From positions 15,259,424 through 15,323,423 of the forward strand of contig NC_089732.1 of the NCBI RefSeq assembly GCF_035083965.1: 64,000 nt of DNA. Reading direction: 5' to 3'. The notes under the pieces were generated by a model. That model did not search any database. It had not been told where the DNA came from and saw nothing but the letters and a program-made list of their open reading frames with translations. Of this stretch, positions 45,788-56,900 are shown one piece after another. Origin of the DNA: Branchiostoma lanceolatum (Eukaryota > Chordata > Leptocardii > Amphioxiformes > Branchiostomatidae). The position numbers and the translations under genes were made by a program. How positions within the stretch are numbered: the first letter of the stretch is position 1; each line of letters opens with the position of its first letter.

Positions 45788-46030
45788 CTACTGACAGGAT
45801 GATCTTGTCAGCAGTAGGCTACTAACAGGATAATCCTGTCAGCAGTAGAAAAAAAGTGCTGCTGACAGGACGATCCTGTGAGCAGCGGAAAAATCGCCGC
45901 TGCAGGATCATCCTGTCAGCAGTGCATTTTTTTTACTGCTCAGCAGTGCCTTTTTTCTACTGCTGACAGGATCATCCTGTCAGCAGTGCAGATTTTTCCA
46001 TTGCTGACAGGATTTTTCCTGTCAGCAGTG
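45788..46030. repeat. Array of about seven short palindromes (left cluster)
   Basis: Repeated units are built on CTGACAGGAT-N-ATCCTGTCAG, extended by GCAG/CTGC on each side and separated by A or T runs. Most units are near-perfect palindromes of 21-33 bp. It lies in the K4 5' intron, with a second cluster at 47049-47180. Confidence 0.9.
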
Positions 46031-46644
46031 ATCATTTGGAAAATATAAATTTCCTGATAAAAAGCAAGTGTTTGCCTGCTATTCGTCTATATGTTAGAAG
46101 AGTACAACTACAAATGACTCATACTTACAAACTCGTACTACTTACTAACTTAGATCAAAATCACACGTGTCTGTGAATTCATGGGATTTATCGAACATGG
46201 CAAAGATTCAGTAATCAATATACCCAGTGGGAGGGGGGTGGCTTCTTTGTACAACCTGCTTTTTGAGACTCGGTCCAAATGGCTCAGTTTTCAGCATACA
46301 AAGTGACTCCGAGTTGTGGCAACAAACAGCTGTTTGCGTTGACTACTTGGACGTCAAGGGACAAATGTGCGTCACGCATGGCTAAGTTCAGCATAGAATC
46401 TCTAAGGCTCGGGCGAGAGTAGCTATGGTGATTGTTGTTTGCTTGTATGACCCTTGTATATTTAGTGTCCTCCAGCTGATGTCACTGCGGCTATGGTTGG
46501 AGTAACCTGGCATCCAGTCTATCATGGAATGGCCAGGCGCTCTTCGCGGCTGAAGGGACATTCCTCCGCAGTGATAATCTCTAGCGTCCGGTAGGAGTTT
46601 ACACGGGATTGCTGCGGCATTACTACCACTACTGGATACTACTG

Positions 46645-46680
<36 letters not shown>

Positions 46681-47048
46681 GTTGCGGCAAATTACAGGGT
46701 GCCAAAGATAATCCCTGCAATGGAATACGCCTTCCGCCCCGTAAAGCGCCTGACCGGCCTTTGAACGACAATCTTAAATATTCTAGATTGAATTCCAGGT
46801 TAGGTAGGCCTAGTGTTGAAGTTTTCTGGACATGTGTTCAATGTAACATTCAAACGCGTTATAATACGTTAACGCATGTTGAAACTTGGCGGTTAAAAGG
46901 ACTTAAGAGACAAACCCCCACTATCATCCTAAATATGTCCCACGCATCGGTTTACGGCCAGATGAACACAGTTAAAATTGTAAAACATCCAGTGAAACAC
47001 CAATACCCATTGGTACAGTAGCATATGCAAACAATTTGAAATAAGAAA
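46031..47048. other. Spacer between the palindrome clusters
   Basis: About 1 kb, with a (TAC)n run at 46625-46680 that makes the polyvaline stretch in a 127-residue minus-strand frame. An 86-residue plus-strand frame lies at 46761-47021. Neither is recognised. The spacer and both clusters may form one element. Confidence 0.4.
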
Positions 47049-47180
47049 ATCCTGTCAGCAGTTGAAAAATCTGCACTACTGACAGGATGATCCTGTCAGC
47101 AGTAGAAAAATTGCGCTGCTGTCAGGATCTTCCTGTCAGCAGTGCAATTTTTTTCTACTGCTGACAGGATAATCCTGCCC
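47049..47180. repeat. Array of about four short palindromes (right cluster)
   Basis: Same unit as the left cluster: a half unit at 47049-47062, full units at about 47072-47104 and 47114-47144, and a final unit ending at about 47178. Confidence 0.9.
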
Positions 47181-47184
47181 TTGG

Positions 47185-48015
47185 CTGGCCGGTCCCGACT
47201 AGCTTTTGGGGGGAGAGGGGTTGAGTCAGGGGAACAACATACACCTAATCTTTATTTACAGCATTGGTTATTTCTATTCGTTACCCCTAAAAGAGCCACG
47301 ATATAAATTCTTATCAAGTCGAACTATAGCACCGGAAAAAACTAGCTCGTTTCCCTGTGCTTACTACTCAGACACTTGGTAAACTCTGTAAACTCAGACT
47401 CTGTAAAGGTATGAGTACACAGTATTTCGCCGCGACCCCCGGAGTCTGTGACGTAGGGGTAAGAAAATAGTGCGCCCTAAATCTTGAACCGTATGTAAAA
47501 TCGTTGAAGTGAATGCCAGCGAGGCGCAAACTTTACTGTATGGTAGTATAATAAGTGGGCTTTTAGATCGTAGGAATGAGATTGTGCAATTTTCCCATTC
47601 GGCGTATAAATGCGCGTGACATTTGCAGCTGCCTGCCGAGGTAAGTCGGCTTCACTTCCACATGACCCCGCATGACCCCATATCAAAGTGGCCGTCAAAT
47701 TGTTAAAAAACCATAACTTTTTTTGGTTTTCAGTTTTTTTGTAGATAGTACCCTCGACTTCAACATATTCGTTTGTCTTGATTTTGTAGGGTACCCTAAT
47801 ATGATTTTATCCACGTCGATGTGGATCACTTTGTGGTCCTTAACTATAGAAACCCCCATAGGCCGAAAACTGTGTTCTGCTACCTAAACACTGTTGGTTA
47901 CTGCGCCCCCCTCCCCACGTGCATTTTTAACGTCATCACTGAATGTTAGTCGCATTCTCTTACTCTGTAATGTGTGCACTGTGTATGTCATCAATTACCA
48001 ATGGAGCATTAGACA
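47185..48015. other. K4 5' intron remainder
   Basis: No gene recognised. The segment near 47900-47925 (GCGCCCCCCTCCCC) matches the flank of the K2 and K1 modules. Confidence 0.4.
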
Positions 48016-48024
48016 TATACTTAC

Positions 48025-48215
48025 CTCTTCTGGGGATGGGAATACCACCGAATAAGACGAGCAAAATGTGGTCGAAATGTTATAGTTATCGCCACAAAGG
48101 TCAAAGGTTGACACATTGCAGGTTTGACCTACGACCGCATATTTTCTGTACAAATAGTTTCACTTTACGTTAGTTCATCGATGTTAACTCTAAGATTACC
48201 ACTGGGTAGTGAACC
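48025..48215 (-). promoter_or_regulatory. K4 promoter / first-exon module, Staf site eroded
   Basis: First exon ends ATCCCCAGAAGAG with donor GTAAGT (exon end 48025). Upstream AAGGTCAAAGGTTGACA and the CATCGATG..TAAC block are kept, but the Staf position reads only ACATTGCAGG. The left half and centre of the motif are deleted relative to K1 and K3. Confidence 0.6.
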
Positions 48216-49940
48216 AAGTTTGATTAACAAATGATAAAATATGGTATATGTTTCAAGTATTCTATTGTCAAATTAATGTTATTTCTTAAAATGTAACGGG
48301 GGGTGCCCAACCATCGGACGTTTTTTTACGCGCTGGAACTCACGGCGCTCCATTGCTGGTTGCCAGAGAGTGGTCAGGTTTTAATGAATGAATTTTGAAC
48401 ACATTCATCTAAAGACCATACTTGGACAAGAAATGTATTCATACTGTTCATGGGCCCTTCATGCTCCGCGTTACATGCGGAAGACGCTGTGAGACATTTT
48501 CACGAATGTACCTTCTGATTTAGTGCTACGCCAGATAGTGTGCCTAACTTAGTACGCTTTGGTAATTTTGCTCTCTTCGGAAGTTGGTGATGAAGTTAGG
48601 GAAATGTAAATAAGGCTTGAAGTCTGCTATATTCTAGCTTTCTTTTGACCGGAAAATTTTGACTGTGTGCACTTCTAACGTCATGTGAGAAGGGCTATAT
48701 CTAGCGCATCCCAGCTCATGTTCCCACGGGAAATAGGCTACTACGCGGCCCGACGTACGTATTGAATGCGGCCCGACTTACGAAATCATTACGAAAAAAC
48801 GACACCGCTTACATCAACAATACTCCGTCTACTTATTGGGAAACATCTTCGCCATCTGTGTATTCAGTTTCCTTTTCATAGACGGTACCAATCACATGTT
48901 AGAGCGTAACAAAGCTGTGCGTTGAATCGTCCCGCCACCATCGCGGTCCAAAAAAATGGCGGGAAAACAACGTCGTCAGACGACAGCAATGTTTACGTTG
49001 TTTTTCTTTGGTCGGTTTTCTTCTCAACAAACACTTAAAGACCCAAATTTTTAGTGTTTTATGAAATTATTTTTCTTATGTGTATGATAGCTGTGTGACT
49101 TATGTATCTGCTTGGCACAGGTCGTATATTTAGGTGCCGGGCCGTCTAGCTACGCAGTGACCCTCTACTCAGCGTTGCCATCATTATTGTCAAAATACTA
49201 CTTTTCGACAAAACAAGAAATGAATATGTACACATATGTTTTGAATGTAAATGACAATTATGTGCATGAACTTGGGTTATTTACCTTCCTTATCAGCATA
49301 GTCATTGGACACAAACACGGCGTACTTATGCAAAATAAGATCAGTAAAAAATCCGTGCGATGTTCGGGCGCGTGCGAGGTTCGGGCGGCCCCCGTTACTG
49401 TAATGGAAGGTAATTTTAATCAACAACTTGTTGATGGTAATTATATGATTTGTTATGTTGTAGGTAATTATAACCATAACGAATTACATTTTGTAGTTTG
49501 TTGATCTACAGTATTACAGAATACTTGCTGTAAATGACTGACACAATCAATTGATTAAACAAGACTCATTTATATAACAGTCCACTTCAATTTTTTTAAC
49601 CAACCTTTATTTACAAATGAGATTTACATTCACATGATAACTACATCACCTATAACAAGCAGTAATCATATCAAACTTCTCAACATGCATTCAATTTCAA
49701 ACTGTATAACAATTTTTCCGTTGTTTGTATCATACTTATACTTGCAAATTGTAAACTTTCCAAGCAATAACAATACGTCAATATTATGATATTTTTTTTT
49801 CAATTCTTCAAAGTTTATGATCAAGAATTATATATTGCACGGATAATGATTATTCACTTCTATGATTTATCCATTAAGGTTTTTCTACTTCTAACCATAT
49901 TGGTTTTAAAATATCACAATAATAGAAAAAGTGTTGTTGG
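48216..49940. other. Non-coding stretch, contents unassigned
   Basis: A 130-residue plus-strand frame (49112-49504) has no recognisable domain. The part from about 49560 on is AT-rich. No repeats tie it to other parts of the window. Confidence 0.4.
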
Positions 49941-49944
49941 GGGT

Positions 49945-50110
49945 GTCACCCATTGCCTAACAAAGAAAACATTTTAAACTGCACAAGGTAACGTGCCATG
50001 TTCCTCGAATGAAATACATGACTGATGTCTCTTGTGATTATATTTGATGATACTCAATTTGAGGAACCTGGACAAAGCTCAGCCTGAGTTGCTTGACGGT
50101 TACGGAGAAT
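49945..50110 (-). pseudogene. Ghost of a kelch-like unit (start region and 5' intron only)
   Basis: CCCATTGCCTAACAAAGAAAA at 49950 corresponds to the start-codon/acceptor segment of K1-K3. It is followed by the shared intron words TTTGATGATACTCAATTT and GAGGAACCTGGACAAAGCT. The coding exon expected below 49950 is absent. Confidence 0.6.
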
Positions 50111-50354
50111 GCTGGACTGTCTTCCTGGCCTCACTGCGGCCTACCATAGTCTGTTCACCCTTGGCAAATGAAGTATTCCTACCCGTCAAATGCCGCCGCG
50201 TTTCCAAGCTTACGTTACGCTCGTTTTTGAAATTCAATGTTTGGTGTCAAATTTGTAAACTTCTTTCCGATCCAGCTCCAAAACTTCTACTTGGATACAA
50301 GTACCAGGTGTCCCTAACTTGGTAATCAAACATCTCAGGCTAACTTGAGGTAAA

Positions 50355-50603
50355 ACGTCGACAAGCTGACTACAGTGATGTTATTTTGAAAATGAGGTTA
50401 CGAGTTCAAAGGTTAAAGGCCACAGCAACAATGCACTGCGCGTATCTGTGACCTCGACTTGTGGTTTGGCGCGTGTCTTTATTTTGTCAGTTTTATTTCC
50501 CTTCTCGGTTGAATTTCCAGTTATGGAAGATTTTCGTGCACGTGTACCGGTACACAGAATGTTGCGCAAGTGGTCCAACAAGTCTCTCCAGTCCCAGAAA
50601 AGT
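50355..50603 (+). promoter_or_regulatory. Plus-strand promoter module and possible coding first exon of K5
   Basis: Plus-strand counterpart of the K1-K4 modules: ACGTCGACAAGCTGAC, then CAGCAACAATGCACTGCG (50423-50440; ATGCACTGCG core kept). A likely first exon ends TCCCAGAAAAGT with donor GTAAGTA at 50604. From ATG 50523 a frame of 27 codons runs to the donor in phase 0 and could join K5's exon at 59741 without a stop. The 9.1 kb intron this implies is inference. Confidence 0.45.
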
Positions 50604-50689
50604 GTAAGTATGTTCATGATACTGTCTGTTTACATATTACTGATTTTGTTCATGCAACCTCCTTGGTTCATGTCAGGGAGAGACTAAAG

Positions 50690-51838
50690 GGGTACAATAA
50701 ATGGCAGTAATGCATGTAGCCCTATGGGGAAGTTTAGAAAAAGAAGGTGTCATTATCTCAGGAATCAAAAGATCAGACTACAATAACTTACCCTCAAATA
50801 CTAACCAGTTATGTCAACTGTCATCAGATTCATCCCTGACAAATTCTATACGGCTATTCTCCAGATAGACTCCCCCTAATCAGAGCCCTTGGTTAGGTCC
50901 TACAGGCTTCAAACACCAAGTTGAAGACCATCCCACTATATCAGGGGGGTGCCAAACCCAACAAGGTAGAGAAAGACCATTGATTTTAACTAATTCAGCA
51001 AATACAGAGTCTATCCTACCACAGCCACTCCTATACTGCCCAGATTTCACACAAAAATCCCACCAAAAAAGGATTTTCAATGGTTTAAACCATGTTTTTT
51101 ACTTGGGGTCTCTCATCGTGCGGTCTGGGCGCAGGCGCAATCCCTTTAGTCTCCCCTCAGGGGGTTCTTTTAAGGTCTCGCTTTGGAGTTTTTTTTACGA
51201 TTCGAGGCCGACCAGACTAGTTCCCAGAAAGACAATTGCGCTTCTCCAAACATCGTTTCCCTCGAAATTTTGTGTTTCCCAGGATAGAGGTGCCTTGCCA
51301 CTGACCGACAGACGCATTATGATTTGATATTTTCTGTGGAGAGGTCATTTTTTGGTGAAAACTGTCATTAAAGCAATTGCCCCCCCCCCCCCCAAAAAAA
51401 AACTGCTATTTTGGGGGCATTCTCCCAAGGCCGTGCACGGAAAAGACAAATTTTCCCAGTATAATGATTGACACGGAAATAAAGGTCATCATTATGAACC
51501 TTATAAGCCTATTCGTAATTCCAACTACGCATGTGTACTAGTAGTGTTAAGGGTTAAGGTTTCTGGCTTGTAAACAGTTCTCGTCTCTAAATTGTTAAGA
51601 TTTGCGTAAAAATGCCCAGGCACGTTTTGATATCGTCTCAGGGACTTTACCTTTGACGCTGCACATGCGTAGTCTGAATTACGATTGGTCTTCTAAACGA
51701 GTATGATGATGTTAGAGACGGCCTGCAGTGGTCCCTTCTCTACAAAAGGAGAAGGAATGCCCGCCTCACCACCAGGGGTGCACCCAAGGGCCGCTATCTG
51801 TTTTTGTTCCAAATTTAACCAAGGCCAGACCAGACATA
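50690..51838. other. Non-coding stretch, contents unassigned
   Basis: Contains a poly-C run (51380-51394). A 115-residue plus-strand frame at 50980-51327 is open but unrecognised. No element boundaries seen. Confidence 0.4.
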
Positions 51839-53182
51839 CAGTCAAACCTGCCTAGGCGACCACCTTTTCAACGCGACCACCTGGCCATGGCGACCGCTTT
51901 TTCTCGGTCCCGAAAATTTTCCCCATAGGCACAAGCATTAAGCTGCCTGCCCAAGGCGACCACCCGTCCAACGCGACCGCGACCGCCACGAATTGGGACC
52001 GCACAGAGCACAATCCCTGCCCATGGCGGTCGCCTAATTTTCAAGCGTGTGGTGACATCAGATCATTTTGCTGTCGGATTTCACGGAAATGTTTTCAAGA
52101 CTTTAAAGGACAAAAATAAGATCAAAAATATATGGAATAGCAATGTTATACCATCGATTCCTCCATGAAGTGTTTTAATAAAACGTTCCCCCTATAAACA
52201 TTGTAAAGACAAATGTTTGTGATGTTGTTGTGCCTATCGTAATCTTATAGTTTAACGTGAACTCAGTTTCGTTTAAACTCAACTTTCAAAACGAATACGT
52301 AGTGCATGGCGTCAAAAAGTCAGATTTCACAGAAATTACTATCTATTTCTTGTATTTTCAACAAAAATGTGTCTGTATCTTGCTAAATTCCGCCGAAAAA
52401 TGACTTCGCGGCGGGCAAAACATCAGGCGAGAAATGTTGTTCCTTGGTCCCGACGCCATCTTGGATTTCGGGCGGCCCGGATTTGGCGTACCGCTGACCT
52501 TTGTAAAACACGATGATTTTGTGTATGAACATTTACGAATACTCTAGTTATTGGTGAAAATCAAAATTCTTATTTTCTTTTTATTTCCATGAATCTCACA
52601 AACCTTTATTGGACGCTGTGCGTTCTGCTGCACTGACTTACCCTTCGATGCGGTGGCACAGAGCTTCGCGGCGCGGCGCGACGAAATCACCGTTTTCATC
52701 TTTAGTTGTCAGATCGAACATTTTTTGACCCTCAGGTTCATCCAGCGGTCGGCGACCCAAAAAAGGCTGGGACCAGCAGGCGTTTTCTAGGGATCTGTCT
52801 TAGGCCTTAAAACTTCGATGATGTGCGTGCCTTGTTTGTACTATTCAATGTAACGTGTGAATGCGGGAGGGCGCTGCGAGATCATCGAGGCAACCATCGT
52901 TTTGTAGTCAAAATTGTGACGAAAATTTGGACACGATGTAGCGGTATACAATTATTACATCGATAACGGAAAATGTAATTTTTGTAGGATCTTTCTGTCA
53001 ATGAGAATTGAACCTGGTGAGGGTCATGCTGTCTAAATTCACATAATTTTTTCATCATTTACGTACTGTATTTGAAAACCTCGACCTGGAAACATGTGAG
53101 TGGAATCCTCTTCATGGCGACCACCTGTCCATCGCGACCGTTTTTGCCCGGTCCGCCGGGTGGCCTTGGGCAGGTTTGACTG
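51839..53182. mobile_element. Tc1/mariner (pogo/Tigger-like) MITE, 1.34 kb, TA target
   Basis: Ends CAGTCAAACCTGCCTAGGCG and CTTGGGCAGGTTTGACTG are inverted and flanked by TA (51837-51838 and 53183-53184). Subterminal GCGACCACC/GCGACCG motifs repeat at both ends. CAGT..ACTG ends with TA duplication are typical of the pogo branch. No transposase frame inside. Confidence 0.8.
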
Positions 53183-53369
53183 TACATGCAAATACTCATA
53201 TTTCCTCCGTACCAATTTCCACACTGGAATAAATGCCATGCCTGACATGATTGTGACAACTCCCACCATTGAGTCATTCCATGCCAGGCTGTTAGGGCTG
53301 CCTGCCCTAGCCCGGGACCTCACCCCCTCCCCCTACTTTGCCCCTGATGGGGCCATATGGGGTAATGAT

Positions 53370-53658
53370 GTAACAGTGGGGTTCAAGCCCTCCAACTGAC
53401 CAGTCTAATTGGTCTAGACCTTTTACTTTTAGCCTAGTGGTTAAGGCGCACAGCCTGTGGACTGGTGGGCCCGGGTGCCAGGAGTCTGTTTCTACTAGCC
53501 TCTTGTGTTTCACTGGTTCCCATGCCGGGAATCTAACAAGTACAGATAGGCTCTGAACCTGGGATCGAACCCGGGCATGCCAGTCCACAAGCCGCATGCC
53601 TAAACAGGTCTAGAGCAGTAAGACTGGTCAGTTGGAGGCGCTCGAACCCCACTGTTAC
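53370..53658. mobile_element. Fold-back element made of two inverted tRNA-like halves
   Basis: Outer arms GTAACAGTGGGGTTCAAGC and GCTCGAACCCCACTGTTAC are inverted. The left half has an A-box-like TAGTGGTTAAGGCG. Read on the minus strand, the right half has a B-box-like GGGTTCGATCCC. The shared GCCTGTGGACTGG / GCTTGTGGACTGG shows the halves are inverted copies of one tRNA-derived sequence. Confidence 0.65.
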
Positions 53659-53978
53659 TTACTAAGTACACTATAATGATGGTGAGATGCAAATGAAGGA
53701 GCATTATTTGCATGATTGGTATATGTTTATGTTTATGTACATATGTTACATGTAGTCAAGGCTTACAATGGAAAACACTGCAAATACAGATTTTTCTTAT
53801 TAATAATGCAAAGTTAGTCATGTGGTTTGTACTTTATCATGTGTATCTCTGTCTAGGCTACCTGCATACTGAATATCATGCAAATCTGTCTTTCCTTTGT
53901 TCAGCAAAATTTTGACCCCTGCACTTCCAGAGCAAGCTGCTAGGGTGCCCAAACCTGCACCACTTCTTCATTACGTGA

Positions 53979-56900
53979 CAAGTTGTCTTCCCTGCTAGTG
54001 TGCCGTGGTCAAGATAGCATTATTCTTGCCTTCCATCAATGCCACAAGCTCTTTGTAGTCCCTCCCCGGAAGCAGAAATGAACCATCCCTACCTCCGGCT
54101 CAAGTGGTCCCCTCCGGATTCCCATCACTCTTTTCTTAGCTCATCGATAGGTGTCACGCGGAAATAAATTCCAGCTCTGTTTCATTCGTTTTTTTTCCCC
54201 TTTTTAGGCGACCGGGTTTTATTTTGAGATACAACTCTCACCGGTCGCATAGTCCCTCAAGTTAAGTCGAGTTTCGTGAGTCCTATGTAGTATTTACGTT
54301 CACGGAAGAAAGATTGCCGCCTGGAAGACGACATGCCTCATGGCGGGGTTGCACGCCGCCTTTACCGCCCCCCTTCCCCCCTTGGAGCTGCCGGGAGAAA
54401 ACGTCGTGCTGTAGACACAGTTTTCCCGGCCGATATTTCAGGGAGACGATGGCGGCACAGGGGGATGCGGCAAGGTGTCTTCATTGGAGGTTACGTCGGA
54501 CGGAGGCGTAAGCTGCGACGCAAGTCTGTGCCAGCTCCAGACTACCAGTCCATTACGGCGGAACACGTGCACGTGCTGCACTGGAGCGGAATCTCTTCAT
54601 TGTCGGCCATCATATGATTGGCCAAGATAATGTGCCAGCGGACCATAGGTCCGAGACCTTTTACTCGCATTTCAGAGGGTACCCAGACCTCCGTTTTAGC
54701 GGTTGGCGTGGTCCTCGAAAACCCCGGCCGAACGGGTCTAGATGCGGCGAGAGCGGAGGACCGGCCGCCGAAAATACAGACAACGCATCACGGTGTTCGA
54801 GGCCAGACCCCGCAGATATCGTGCTTACCGGCTGAACAAGCCTACAGGCGGGGAGACCAGAATTTTTGGCCGTGGGTTATAAGAACGACACCCCACGTGG
54901 TGTTCGAACCCAGACTCCGTTTTAATAGCGGAGGTTGTGGTACTACTTACCGGCCGAACAGGCCTAGAGGCGGCGAGAACGACGTTTCGGCCGCCCGAGT
55001 GTTTGAGCCCACAGCAGACTCCGGTACAGTTGGCGTGGTCCTACAGTATGGCTTTACAGCCAGAGGTGACGGGTAAGGAAGAACCAGTCACCGGAATATT
55101 GACAACACATTGAAAGGCTCCGTATAGCGGACGGAGTGGTGGCGACAATGGCTGAACAAGCCACCGATTGTGAATACTGTCGACACTTCAACAGGGTGTT
55201 CGAGTAAGACGAAGGAATCTTCAGGTGAGTTTTTGCTCTTTCTACACAGGTAATTAACGTTGAGCAACCACCGTAAACAAGTTCCTCAGTGTGTTTCACA
55301 CGCTACTGAAGTGAGTACTTGGCAGTCCAGAGCGGCACATCGGACGGTATGTCCAACTTTAGCAGCGGGTTTATTCATCACCGCCTTGCCGCTGGAAGTT
55401 TCTGACTCACCGTTCCTGGACTGTACAGTGTGTCGTACTTTCACGACATAGAGGTATGTCAAGGGTTTTTTACCTTGGGTAATACAAATTCGCACATACC
55501 TGAGATTTGTGTTACCATGACTGGACTTTGATGTAAATGTCGCCCGTTTGTTTACATTTTTATGTAAATTCACTGGTTGAGACGACTCTAACGGATACAG
55601 CTGTTTGATCTCCGTTTATCTGAATAAGAATTCCTTATTGACACAAACTTTGCATTAATTGCATTTTTGGTCATCAGGGCCATACGTAATTCAATGTCGC
55701 GACCTTGTTGTCAGCTAGTGGATCACTAGGTCTGTTCTTGGCGAGCGGCGTTACCCATTATTTCATTACTTCCGCCTTGTCCACGTTACCTTCGGGTTCA
55801 GCTATACTGGTTGTCTGAAGTGTTTCCCAAGTCGCTACATTTTTTGACGATCATGACGTCAGTTCGTGAGTTTCAAGGGCCAAACCTAAAACAATGTTTC
55901 AATGACCAATCTCCTTGCAAGGACCAAACATTGTCCTTCGCATGTTTTTTCACCCGGCCCGGACAAGTCCGGGTGAGCGTAAATTCACCGTTGTTCGGTA
56001 GTTTTTCACCCGTTTTTTTTTTCTCGGTATTCACCCACAGTCTTCGGCTAGAGCGAACCATGTTGTCATAATGTTAGTTCGTTGACTTTTTTCCCTCGAG
56101 TTGTTAACATTCGCTACTCAGTCTACTAGCACCAGCTAGGTTCAGCCTCTTTACTCTTAATGGGTACCTACTGGCTGAACTAAAAGGTGAATATTCAAGG
56201 TGAATATTCCACGGTTCAACATGGCCTTTCTTTTTCGGGTTTAAACCAGCGCATTGCGCATGTCCGATGACCTTCTCGGGGTCAGGTTAATACGTCATCT
56301 CAGGTTTGGTGCGCATGTCAGATGACCTCGGGTCATTTCCCGACGTCATCTGTGGGGTTGTTTTTTTCGCCATTTTCCGACGTTTTCTTTTTCACCAGAC
56401 TCCCCTTTTCACGCCGAGCTTGTTTTTATCGTGTCGCATTAGCTAGTTTAAGCTTTGTGTTGTTTTTGTTTCACGGGGTAAACATCCTTTTACCCTAGCA
56501 AGCGAACTTAGCGTGTTCTTCATGGAGTCGGCGGCTACATCATGTAACGTGACATGTCGGGAGCGCCGGGTTCCGTCTCCGTTTTCGGCTGTCTCTCGTT
56601 TCTTCGACTTTGCCCATTCACCCTGAATGCCGCCGTAACAAGTGTGTTTCGTCTTCTGCATCGTTTTCCTGTTCAGTTTTGTTACAGTTTACGTCACAAC
56701 GCGGCGTTGTAGGACTTGTAGCGTCCGAGCGTTAAGCCGTCTTTTTTGTTGTAAATCTTTTGGCGGGCTTAGCCTAGCTCTTACATATTTTTCGCTAATT
56801 TTTCGCTAATTTTTCGAGTTTGAGTGCCTTCGGACTTTTTTGGGCTTGTTTTTTCGGTTGACTAACATCAGTTACTCTGTTCAGCCCACAGCATCCTGTT

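Noticed and set aside
46388-46771. 127-residue minus-strand frame with a polyvaline run
   Set aside because: The valines are a translation of the (TAC)n repeat, and no domain or splice context supports a gene.
45788-47180. CRISPR-like regular repeats
   Set aside because: Units are palindromes separated by short A/T runs of unequal length with no unique spacers, in a eukaryotic context.
49112-49504. 130-residue plus-strand frame
   Set aside because: No domain, no splice or promoter context, and lower-complexity sequence at its end.
53415-53600. Functional tRNA gene
   Set aside because: A- and B-box-like words are on opposite strands of a fold-back and no cloverleaf with anticodon can be drawn.
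54618-55076. 152-residue plus-strand frame
   Set aside because: It follows CpG-rich tandem units and has no recognisable domain; long frames are expected in GC-rich repeats.
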